Shown here: positions 11,485 through 21,833 of the stretch, piece by piece | How the letters are laid out: each line of letters starts with the position of its first letter | Position numbering within the stretch: position 1 is the stretch's first letter | Source: Sequoia sempervirens | Lineage: Eukaryota; Streptophyta; Pinopsida; Cupressales; Cupressaceae | Assembly (NCBI GenBank): GCA_007258455.2 | Contig: VDFB02252616.1 | Span: forward strand, 120,006,552-120,070,551 | Length of the DNA stretch: 64,000 nucleotides | Direction of reading: 5' to 3' | Notes under the pieces: model-generated | Database searches by the model: none | Told to the model about the DNA's origin: nothing | Seen by the model: the letters and a program-made list of their open reading frames with translations, nothing else | Translations under genes and position numbers: made by a program

Positions 11485-12963
11485 GTTATTGGTGCAACCT
11501 TGCAAAATGTGATGTGAGTTTTCCTGTAATGTTATATTTTTTTCTTTATCGCTTTGTGTTGTCTATGTGGGAACCCTATTGTCTTGTAACCCTAGTCCAG
11601 AGGCATGTTTAGTTTTGAAGTTGTCTTCATCTTATTTATACCTTTGGTTTTGAAGCATAATGATTTATGTTTGGAAGGGTTGAACATTTTCTTATGATAG
11701 TTTGTTATGGGTTGTCGCGAGAGGATTATTACCTCGCATGTGTGGATTCGAGTATTATGTTTTATATGATTTGGTTCAACCCTTGCCGACTTGAGATATG
11801 TGAGGGGTCATAGGGAGAGTGGCTCTTCGTGGGCACCGGCGCCTCGGAATGAGGAAGGGCTCAGGATAACCCACGAAAGAGTAGTTAAACAAGTGATAAC
11901 CTAAACAATAGAATCTAGGGGGTTGGGTAGTTAAAAAACACAAGATAATAAAACATTGGATTCCTCGGCTATGCATTAGGGCTACCATAGACTAGTGATA
12001 GACTGAGAAGGCCGTGGTTGGCATAGTCATAGTCTCTTCTTCATGAGAGATTATTGACTCCGCATTAGCTACCCTATGGTATCAGCGCCTCAGTTAGGAG
12101 GAAGGGCTAGGAGATCCATAGATGGGTGTCGACGCCTCAGTTGGAGGAAGGGCCAGGAGAATCCCATGAGAGCGATGCGATGACACTCTCCACTTGACAC
12201 CCTTGTGCTTTGTTTGTAGTTGCCTCTGGATATTGTATCTTTATGATGTTTTTGATTCTTGTGAATTCGTCTCATGATTGTTAATTGGTGGTACTTCATG
12301 TTATTGTGATGAGTTTCTTCGTTTTAAATTGTTACATGATTTGTGAATGTTGATGGTTGTTCATTGTATGCTTTAAGTTGTACTTGTTTGGTATCCTGTT
12401 GTTGTTGAAATGGTTTGACATTCATGGTCGGGTTTTCTTCTTCGTCACCTCTGAGCACGGGGGGTGAGTTACTTGTAATTCACATGGTTGGGTGGAACGT
12501 GCTTCGCACCCGTTGGGTTCCCCATCAACATCTTGTCTTCTCAGCATTCCACAGTGGAGTTGTACGAGTAACCACTTGTATTTCATATTTCATTATTCTT
12601 GTATCAATCCCCATGGTGGGAAATTCAATGTAATTTATTTATAAAAAAAATTGTAATGTAATATTATAACGATGATGTAATAGTTAGGCTCATTTGTATT
12701 TTTATTAAGATATGTATCATGGATATATTATGTGATGTTTATTATTCTTGTATCATGGTTATTGGATATGTTGTAATCTTAATCTTTAATTCTGTTTAGT
12801 TGTTGTGATGTAACCTCGCGTGCCCCAGAGAACTAAGTATGTCAATGATATGTAATGTGCTATGTGATTATGGTATAATGTTATTGCATGTTTAATTCAA
12901 TTGTTATAAAAAAAATTATTTGCTATGTGTGTGTTCTCTGGGGTTTTCATGACGGGTGTTACA
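11485..12963 (+). mobile_element. Element B 5' LTR, 3' part
   Basis: From GGTGCAACCTTGC near 11,485 the sequence matches 20,361-21,833 of the 3' LTR almost base for base, ending GGGTGTTACA at 12,963. About 2.5 kb present in the 3' LTR (17,832-20,360) is missing here. Loss of that block plus the front half of insert C is most simply one deletion. Confidence 0.9.
11823..12167 (+). repeat. Three stem-loop modules in element B 5' LTR
   Basis: Three segments of about 46-59 nt share a loop with GCGCCTC (or GACGCCTC), then GAGGAAGGGC, then AGGA. Each is closed by a different complementary stem: CTCTTCGTGGG with CCCACGAAAGAG (11,823-11,881), CTATGG with CCATAG (12,074-12,121) and ATGGG with CCCAT (12,122-12,167). 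Modules 2 and 3 abut. The 3' LTR keeps all three at 20,694-21,038. Role unknown; structured RNA near the LTR end is one possibility. Confidence 0.65.
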
Positions 12964-12966
12964 ACT

Positions 12967-12979
12967 TGGTATCAGAGCC
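12967..12979 (+). promoter_or_regulatory. Primer binding site of element B (initiator tRNA-Met type)
   Basis: TGGTATCAGAGCC lies three bases after the LTR end. This is the usual plant PBS complementary to the 3' end of initiator methionine tRNA, where minus-strand DNA synthesis starts. Confidence 0.92.
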
Positions 12980-13079
12980 AAGGTTGCAAACGCTAGGGTC
13001 TTTGGGTAGTGTAGTCCATTAGGTTACCGTATGTGCTACTCTTGAGCTCATTTTGTACTTTATCTTGTGGCGCAGAACT

Positions 13080-14340
13080 ATGCCTCGAGGTAGAGGACGT
13101 GGCCATGCAAGAGGTCGTGGTGTCGGTCATAGAGAAAACTGGCAAAGCCCCTCAGTTCCTAGTTCCCATGGTTCTGAGCATGAGGAACAACAGAGTCTTC
13201 ATAGCAATCCATCAGGTGGCCAAAATCCAGCACAACCTAGTCTAGACGGTCAGTTACAACATATACTTGGAGAGATTCTTGACCGATTGGGACCCAGGCC
13301 AGATGAGGTGCACCAGGTTGAGAGAGAGAGAGAGAGGTCTCCGAGGCGCAGGGATATAGATGTGGTTCAGGATGCAGTCATAGCAGGCCATATGAGAGAT
13401 CTGATGAGGGCACACCCTCCCACTTTTGATGGTTTTGGAGGAGGTCTAGAGGCTGAGACTTGGTTAATTGACTTAGATCGTTGCTTTGCTATGCACCCCT
13501 ATGGTAGCAATACCAAGGCTCGGTGCGCAGTTATGCACCTGTGAGGCTTCGCATCTACTTGGTGGCGTCTTGAGGAATAGAAGTTACATCTTGATCTTAG
13601 TATGGTTACTTGGGAGTTGTTCCTAGACAGGTTCAGGGCTCGTTTCTTCTCAGATCACTGGAGGCAACGCAGGGCTGACGAGTTTCATGATCTCAAGCAG
13701 TTGTCTATGTCAGTGGAGCAGTATGAGAGGCGCTTCTATGAGTTGAAGCAGTACGCAGGGATTAGCCACGATGAGGGCATGTTAGTGCAACATTTTGTTT
13801 GGGGCTTAAATGCCCGCATTAGTGGGGGCGTACGAGTTTTCGAGCTGAATACAATGGAAATGGCAGTTGAGAAGGCTCGTTTAGTGGAGGAGAATTTGGC
13901 CATGGCTTTGGGTGGTCACATTGGAGTACAGATTGGTAGCGTGCCCACACCTGGTTATGTTACTCGTGGAGGGCAGTCACAGGGAGTAGGATCTTCTAGG
14001 AACAGGTACCCACCCTCGAAAGGGGGTCATCAGCAGCAGCAGCCTCAGTAGCAGCAGTCGAGACAGAAGAACACTCAATCTCAACAGGGTGGCAATTCTC
14101 AGTTTCACAGGGATCAGAACAGGAACCAGATTCATCAAGAATGATTTGCATAGCCTGCACCTAGTTTCCAGTCAGCACCGAGTTGTGGGAGTTTTCAGCA
14201 GTCAAATGCTCCATCAGGGGGCAGGGGTTTTGGCAGAGATACTGAGTGTTTCTCTTGTGGCCAGCAGGGGCATATTGCTAGGATGTGTCCTCAGAAGAAC
14301 ACTTCCGGATTTAATCAGAGGCCAGCAGCATTAGAGCCGA
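13080..14340 (+). pseudogene. Element B gag (broken)
   Basis: The frame starts at ATG 13,080 with a basic Gly/Arg tract (MPRGRGRGHARGRG). A retrotransposon gag domain follows around 13,420-13,870 (FDGFGG, ETWL, RFRARFFSDHWR, VEQYERRFYELKQYAG), then a Gln-rich stretch. The CCHC zinc knuckle CFSCGQQGHIARMC is at 14,247-14,288. The frame is cut by TGA 13,542, TAG 13,578, TAG 14,049, TGA 14,142 and TAG 14,151. Most of these are one C-to-T change from Arg or Gln codons. Gag would form the cytoplasmic particle and package the RNA. It is followed by pol in the +1 frame. Confidence 0.88.
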
Positions 14341-14439
14341 CAGTAAGGGATGCAGGGAGATCTCATCGTATTTTCGCTTCAGTGGATAATCATCAAGCAG
14401 TTCATCAAAACACTATGGTTGAGGCATCAGGTGTGTTTG

Positions 14440-17400
14440 AATAATTCTAGCATTTCTATACTTTTTGATTCTGGTGCATCTGATTCCTTTATATCACCTT
14501 TAGTAGTTGAGTGATGTGGTTTGGTGGCAATTAGCCAAGGCGTAAAATGGCATGTCGAATTAGCCTCAGGGTTAAGGGTTGTGGTAGAGAAGCTTGTGCA
14601 GGATTATAATTTGAGTGTAGGTGAAATGTCAACTAAGGTGGACCTCATAATTCTTCCACTCAGTTCCTATGATGTTGTCTTAGGCATGGACTGGTTGAGT
14701 GCACACCGTGCTATGATTGACTGCCGACGTAAAGCAGTGCGGTGCATTGATGACTCTGGTAAGGATGTGGAGATCTTGGGTATTCAGAGACCCATCTCAT
14801 TATGTATGATCTCTGCCATGCAGCTCAAAAGGCACTTCTGACAGGGTTGTCAGCTCTTTGCAGTATCTATGAGTGACTTGGAATCTGAGGATAGTCAGGG
14901 GTTGTCATTGGATGATTACCCCCTTCTTAAGGATTTTTCTGATGTGTTTCCAGAAGAGATTCCTGGTATGCCGCCAAAGCGAGATGTGGATTTCTGGATT
15001 GATCTGGTACCTGGAGCCGAGCCAATATCTCGAGCTCCATATCGGATGACAACGCAAGAACTTCAGGAACTCTGTCTGCAGTTGGAAGAATTGTTGGCCA
15101 AGGGCTTTATCTGCCCAAGTGTTTCTCCTTGGGGAGTACCTGTGATATTCGTGAAGAAGAAGGATGGTTCTCTTCGCTTGTGTATTGACTACAGGCAATT
15201 GAATAAGGTAACAGTGAAGAACCGATATCCATTACCCAGAATTGAAGATCTCTTCGATCAGATAAAAGGGGAAAAGGTGTTCTCTAAGATTAATCTCAAA
15301 TCGGGATATCATTAGTTAAGGATTGCAGATGCAGATATTCACAAAACTGCATTTCGAACTCGATACGGACATTACGAGTTCACTGTGATGCCGTTCGGGT
15401 TAACGAATGCACCTTCAGCCTTTATGAGTCTAATGAATGGAGTATTCTGTACATACTTGGATAAATTCATTCTGGTGTTTCTCGATGACATTCTGATCTA
15501 TTCTAGGTCGATGGAGGAACATGAGGAACATCTAAAGCAGGTGTTGCAGTGCTTAAGGGATAATCAGTTGTTTGCCAACCTCAAAAAGTGACTTTTACAA
15601 GACTGAAGTTCAGTATTTGGGCCATGTGATATTGGTGAGGGAATTTCAATTGATCCTGCAAAGATTCAGGCCATTATGGATTGGCCTGCACCCACAAATG
15701 TCTCAGAGATTCACAGCTTCATGGGACTTGCAGGATATTATAGGTGGTTTTTTCAGGGGTTTTCTAGGTTGGCTCATCCTATCACCTCTTTACAGAGGAA
15801 GGGAAAGAAATTTCTTTGGTCCGAACAATGTCAGTTAGCTTTCCAAACTCTGAAGGATAAGTTGACTAGTGCTCCAATCTTAGCAGTTCCTGATCCGGCA
15901 GGTGATTTTGTTGTTTGTACAGATGCTTCTTTGGAAGGTTTAGGGGCTATGTTGATGCAGGAAGGTCGAGTGAGTGCTTATGAATCACGAAAATTGAAGG
16001 ACCATGAGCTTAATTATCCCACTCATGATTTGGAGTTGGCCGCAGTTGTGCATGCCTTGGTGAGGTGGAGACACTTTCTCCTTGGGAATCGGTTCGAGTT
16101 GCATACAGATCACCGTAGTTTGCAGTACATCTTCACGTAGCCGAACTTGAATGCAAGACAGAGAAGGTGGATGGAATTTTTGTGTGAATACGACTTTGAG
16201 GTGAAATATATTCAAGGCAAGGAGAATATTGTAGTAGATGCATTGAGTAGACGTAGGCATGAGTTATCCGCTATGACTCTTGAGGTTGATTTGAAGAGTC
16301 CGATTATTGCAACTCTTTCTTTTGATGATTGGCATCAAGTAGTGAAGGCAGAGTTTGAATCGGGTAGAGCTTTGGAAGGTAAATTTGCAGAATACTCTTT
16401 GGATTTGGATGGTGTTTTGCGCTATGTAGGCCGTATGTATGTACCTCCTGCAGAGGGTCTTCGTACCCTTATCTTGACAGAAGCTCATAGAGCTCCTTAT
16501 TCGGCACACCCAGGAGTTCAGAAAATGTATGTTGATCTTTGTGCTCTATATTTTTGGGTAGGATTGAAGCGTGACATTGCTGATTTTGTGGCTAGGTGTC
16601 TTGAATGTCAGAGAGTGAAGGCTGAGCATCATCATCCGACAAGCTTGTTACAACCGCATCTTGTTCCAGAGTGGAAGTGGGACATCATTTCTATGGATTT
16701 TATAGTTGGGTTACCTATGTCTTCCAGGCGACATGACGCTATCATGGTCACTGTCGACAGGTTGACCAAGGTAGCCCATTTCTCCCCTATCCAATCTTCA
16801 TATAATGCTTCAGTGGTGGCTAGGGTGTTCATGGAGGATATTGTTAGATTACATGGGATACCGCGCAGGATTATTTCTGACAGAGATCTGGTATTCACTT
16901 ATGCATTATGGACATCCCTTTAGTGGTCCTTAGGGACTAAGTTGAATTTTAGTTCTGCCTACCATCCTAAGATAGATGGTCAGACTGAGAGAGTCAATCA
17001 GGTGCTTGAGGACATGCTTCGTATGTACGTCATGGACCAACAGTCTCGTTGGGAAGACTATCTGCATTTAGTTGAGTTTTCCTATAATAATGACTATCAT
17101 AGTTCGATTGGCATGGCTCCATTTCAGGCTTTGTATGGTCGTCCTTGTCGTACCCCTTTGATTTGGGATCTATTGGAGGACAGGGTTCTTCTTGGGCCTG
17201 AGATGCTTCGTGACATGGAGCAATAGGTAGCACGCATCCGAGAGCATCTGGTAGCAGCTCAAGACAGGCAGAAGAAATTTGTTGATGCACACAGAGTAGA
17301 TCGACAGTTTGTAGTTGGAGATCGAGTGTTTCTCAGGGTTCGTCCTCGGAAGATCCCTATTCAATATGGAAAGGGTTCTAATCTTGCACCCCATTTTGTG

Positions 17401-17742
17401 GGTCCGTTTGAGGTGCTAGAGCGTATTGGCCCTATTGCCTATCACCTAGCATTGCCACCTAGTTTGTCACAGATTCACGATGTTTTTCGTGTATCAATTC
17501 TTAGGCCTTACTTTCCGGATGTTACTCATGTACTTGATTGGAATGCTCTACAGGTCGAGGACGGGAAGCTAGCTCTAGAGCCCGTGGCCATGGTGCAGCA
17601 CAGGAGGCTCATTCTTAGAGGCAGGGATATTGAGCAGGTGAGGGTCCAGTGGGATCCCAATGATGAGGCTTTAGCAACATGGGAGGATGCTTCTCGTATG
17701 AGAGAATCCTACCCTTACTTGTTTTCTGGCTTACTGGAGTAA
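14440..17742 (+). pseudogene. Element B pol: protease, RT, RNase H, integrase, chromodomain (broken)
   Basis: Domains in order: aspartic protease with intact DSGAS (14,467-14,481); RT from about 15,000 with [15 protein letters not shown] and catalytic FLDD at 15,478-15,489; RNase H with [13 protein letters not shown] and [11 protein letters not shown]; integrase with HPGVQKMY, CLECQ and the triad SMDFI, ISDRD and QTERVNQ; then a C-terminal chromodomain (about 17,578-17,730, VQWDPNDEALATWED). This order with a chromodomain places B among the chromoviruses, with Tekay/Del-like spacing. In-frame stops occur at 14,512, 14,839, 15,313, 16,138, 16,921 and 17,224, and a frameshift near 15,590. Catalytic residues survive, but no full product can form. 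Chromodomains usually guide integration to modified chromatin. Confidence 0.92.
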
Positions 17743-17751
17743 GCTGGATTT

Positions 17752-17764
17752 AAGGGGGGGAGGA
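17752..17764 (+). promoter_or_regulatory. Polypurine tract of element B
   Basis: AAGGGGGGGAGGA ends directly before the LTR start TGTAATAACCC, where plus-strand DNA synthesis begins. Confidence 0.9.
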
Positions 17765-19739
17765 TGTAATAACCCTCTTGGTTGTTAGTTGGACTTAGTA
17801 GTGTTATGTTTTGTTTTACTACTCAGATACTATGATGATACTGTTATTGTTTGATCTAGTTAGTTAGATGCTAGATGATGCTATTATTTCATTATGGACA
17901 TGATTATTTCATATGACATTATGGTTGGTTATATTAGTTGATTTTCAGAATTATGATATGATGCAGTGATTTAGTTTAATATGTTATGAGATGATTGTTA
18001 GTTAGAAATGTTAATTTATTGGTTATATTATAATTGTTAGAATAGGTGTGATGAAGAACAATATAGCATCACTTGTTCGCGAGTGCCCTGTTATGTTGTG
18101 ATTCCTTCTCACAATGTAGTGTTTTGATTTAATGCTTTGATTTATATATATATATATATGCACATGTACACAACTTCATCTATATGCAGGTATTGCAGGT
18201 ACAAGTCTCGATTCCACCTGCTTCGGCAGGACAGGGCGAGCACCAATAACCCAATGGTTAAATGTTGAAACAGAGGTGACGATGAAGTCATCCCGTCCCA
18301 TGATGTCAAATCGTCTCGTTTGTTTGGTATTGTTTATTTTGTGTAATTGTCATCATTTGTGTTTTGTGTTATGTGTTTTGTCGTATTTTATTCATGGTGG
18401 CATTTTATAAGTTATGATTTATTTTACTTGAATGATTGGAATAGTTGTTTATTTTTAATGTTAGGTTAAGTTCTATTTAAATATTTAAATGATTTAATTA
18501 TTTTTGAAAGTCATATATTTCAAGTAAATGACAATTAAATATTAAATGTGTCTTAATTATTTTAATCAATTATCTGGTGGGGGATAATTATTAGAATAAT
18601 TTATTTAAATTAAATAAGTAATGTGATGTGCAAGTAAAGTTGCAAAAATAGAAATTAAAACAATAAAACAAATAAAAGAATGAAAAGATTGTGAGAGAAA
18701 ATAAGAATAGAGATCTGGGTAAAAAGCTGGCTTTTAAAGAATTGTTTTCTTTTATTTTTGATTCTTAGAGTTTTTTGAGAGAGAGGGACAATATATTTTT
18801 ATTTAATTAAGAATTTTGGGAGTTTACACACACACAGAGGATATTAGTTACAGAAGTTGCATAAGATATTGGCTGGGTTTTATGAAATTTTAGAAAGGAG
18901 ATTGGATTCTTTTGCTTTATTTTGAGGAGAGTTTTTGAAAGAGATTGGAAATCTATTACTGGTTTGCTTTGGAGAAGTTTTCTGAACAAAGAATCGGATT
19001 CGAATTCGAGGGCGAAACACTGTAGAGGAGATCTAGAAGCACGAACAAGGAGCTCTTCGAATTCAATCGAAACAAACGGGCATCATCAGATTTTCAGATA
19101 AACGTTGGACATCAGGTTCCAATTATAATTTCCTTCTAGTACTTTTTTCTTTCATCTTTCTGCTTCAAAGAAAAAAAAAAAATTTATTAAATATGATTTT
19201 TGTGAATAAGGAAAAACTGTTGTTTGAATTGAAAATTAGTGAAAGATATTAGGCTTGAACTTTAAAAAAAAAAGAAGAAGAAAATATATAGTATTGAACT
19301 GTTTTCCAATTTGTCAAAAACCGAAGAAAACCTTATCATCTGAAATATTCAACTTAACAAAAATAGGATTTAAGAGAAAAATGATTTCCCTATTGAGAAT
19401 AATACATTTGAGGGTTTTGATAAATATATATTTATGTATGAAGTATTCATTGTACTGTATTTTATTCTGTATGTTACATAGGAAATTGTATTCCCTGTAT
19501 TTAGATAACTGTTTTATATTTGTATGTTATATCTATATATATATATATATATATATAAGTTTATATATTTATTGAAATCGTTTTGTTTGGTTTTCAAAAA
19601 AAAAATTCTTTAAATTGAAATTTTCGGGACCCGTGTTCTGTACTGGGCGAATGAATTGTTTTCCGTGTTTTCAAAAAAATAAAATAAAATTTAACCAGGG
19701 GGGTTGAAATCGAATTTTTTTTTATTCAAAATAAAAGTG

Positions 19740-19890
19740 TGTATGGGGTTTGGGGAGGGCATGGCAGCCCGTACCCACCTCGCCCCCCCTGTGCCGGACA
19801 GTCCAACAGTCCTTACGGACTACTGTGCACACTAGTCCGCAGGACTGCTGCGTAAGGGCTGCTGTACAGCCGCGGCGGTGCATAGGTTGG
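19740..19890 (+). repeat. GC-rich inverted-repeat island in the B LTR
   Basis: A GC-rich block in an otherwise AT-rich LTR contains nested small hairpins: AGTCCTTACGGACT, AGTCCGCAGGACT and GGCTGCTGTACAGCC. Solo LTR A has a comparable but different GC island at 22,390-22,640. It may be a promoter or leader element; no TATA box fixes a start. Confidence 0.5.
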
Positions 19891-19960
19891 GTGTTTTAAA
19901 TTCTATTTTTATTTAGTTATTTTATATATGTTTTTTTTTAGTTTTGTTTATTATTTATTT

Positions 19961-19964
<4 letters not shown>

Positions 19965-20013
<49 letters not shown>
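19965..20013. repeat. (AT)n microsatellite
   Basis: About 24 AT units, uninterrupted, inside the B 3' LTR. Confidence 0.95.
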
Positions 20014-20017
<4 letters not shown>

Positions 20018-20693
20018 GTTTTTATATGTATTTATAATTTTTTTTAAATTATTATTATAATAAATTTTATAAATAAAATTATAATCATTTTATGTAATTT
20101 TATTTATTCAAAAATGGATTATAATTATTTAATTTTAATGTTAGTTTATTATAATTAAGAATATAATTTTGTATTGGAGTTAAATATCTAGTGTTGTTTA
20201 TATTCAAGCAATTTTTTTTATATATTTTAAAATGGGCATTGTTTAATTATTGTTTTGATTAAACAAATATGTTAGGCAAGATTTAGTCTTTAGTTGTGAT
20301 TGTGGGCCTTATTGAGACAATCGTATTGAGTTATTTAATTAAGAATGGTATCAAACTTACTGGTGGAACCTTGCAAAATGTGATGTGAGTTTTCCTATTA
20401 TGTTATATTTTTTTCTTTATCGCTTTGTGTTGTCTATGTGGGAACCCTATTGTCTTGTAACCCTAGTCCAGAGGCATGTTTAGTTTTGAAGTTGTCTTCA
20501 TCTTATTTATACCTTTGGTTTTGAAGCTTAATGATTTATGTTTGGAAGGGTTGAACGTTTTCTTATGATAGTTTGTTATGGGTTGTCGCGAGAGGAATAT
20601 TACCTCGAATGTGTGGATTCGAGTATTATGTTTTATATGATTTGGTTCAACCCTTGCCGACTTGAGATATGTGAGGGGTCATAGGGAGAGTGG

Positions 20694-21038
20694 CTCTTCG
20701 TGGGCACCGGCGCCCCGGAATGAGGAAGGGCTCAGGATAACCCACGAAAGAGTAGTTAAACAAGTGATAACCTAAACAATAGAATCTAGGGGGTTGGGTA
20801 GTTAAAAAACACAGGATAATAAAACATTGGATTCCTCGGCTATGCATTAGGGCTACCATAGACTAGTGATAGACTGAGAAGGCCGTGGTCGGCATAGTCA
20901 TAGTCTCGTCTTCATGAGAGATTATTGGCTCTGCATTAGCTACCCTATGGTGTTGGTGCCTCAGTTAGGAGGAAGGGCCAGGAGATCCATAGATGGGTGT
21001 CGGCGCCTCAGTTGGAGGAAGGGCCAGGAGAATCCCAT
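20694..21038 (+). repeat. Three stem-loop modules in element B 3' LTR
   Basis: Counterparts of 11,823-12,167. Stems are CTCTTCGTGGG with CCCACGAAAGAG (20,694-20,752), CTATGG with CCATAG (20,945-20,992) and ATGGG with CCCAT (20,993-21,038). All stem bases are unchanged, while the loop of module 2 differs by several bases from the 5' LTR. Confidence 0.65.
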
Positions 21039-21833
21039 GAGAGCGATGCGATGACACTCTCCACTTGACACCCTTGTGCTTTGTTTGTAGTTGCCTCTGG
21101 ATATTGTATCTTTATGATGTTTTTGATTCTTGTGAATTCGTCTCATGATTGTTAATTGGTGGTACTTCATGTTATTGTGATGAGTTTCTTCGTTTTAACT
21201 TGTTACGTGATTTTTGAATGTTGATGGTTGTTCATTGTATGCTTTGAGTTGTACTTGTTTGGTATCCTGTTGTTGTTGAGACGGTTTGACATTCATGGTC
21301 GGGTTTTCTTCTTCGTCACCTCTGAGAACGGGGGTGAGTTACTTGTAATTCACATGGTTGGGTGGAACGTGCTCCACACCTGTTGGGTTCCCCATCAGCA
21401 TCTTGTCTTCTCAGCATTCCATAGTGGAGTTGTACCAGTATCCACTTGTATTTCATATTTCATTATTCTTGTATCAATCCCCATGGTGGGAAATTCAATG
21501 TAATTTATCTATAAAAAAATTGTAATGTAATATTATAACGATGATGTAATAGTTAGGCTCATTTGTATTTTTATTAAGATATGTTTCATGGATATATTAT
21601 GTGATGTTTATTATTCTCGTATCATGGTTATTGGATATGTTGTAATCTTAATCTTTAATTCCATTTAGTTGTTGCGATGTAACCTCGCGTGCCCCAGAGA
21701 ACTAAGTATGTCAATGATATGTAATGTGCTATGTGATTATGGTATAATGTTATTGCATGTTTAATTCAATTGTTATAAAAAAAAATTATTTGCTATGTGT
21801 GTGTTCTCTGGGTTTTGCACGACGGGCGTTACA

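Larger units (their letters stand above)
17765..21833 (+). mobile_element. Element B 3' LTR (4,069 bp)
   Basis: Begins TGTAATAACCCTC after the polypurine tract and ends GACGGGCGTTACA before the TSD copy CAATT. Parts shared with the 5' LTR differ at only a few percent of positions by eye. The middle third has AT microsatellites (18,147-18,160; 19,530-19,556; 19,963-20,013) and a GC-rich island (19,740-19,890). The 3' third contains the stem-loop modules. Short frames inside are not convincing genes. Confidence 0.93.

Noticed and set aside
12967..12979. Fragment of a tRNA-Met gene
   Set aside because: Only the 3'-end complement is present, directly after an LTR end, as expected for a primer binding site.
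20647..21503. Conserved short proteins because similar frames recur at 11,776-12,633 and 20,647-21,503
   Set aside because: They are the two LTR copies of element B. Similarity follows from the LTR pair, not from coding constraint.
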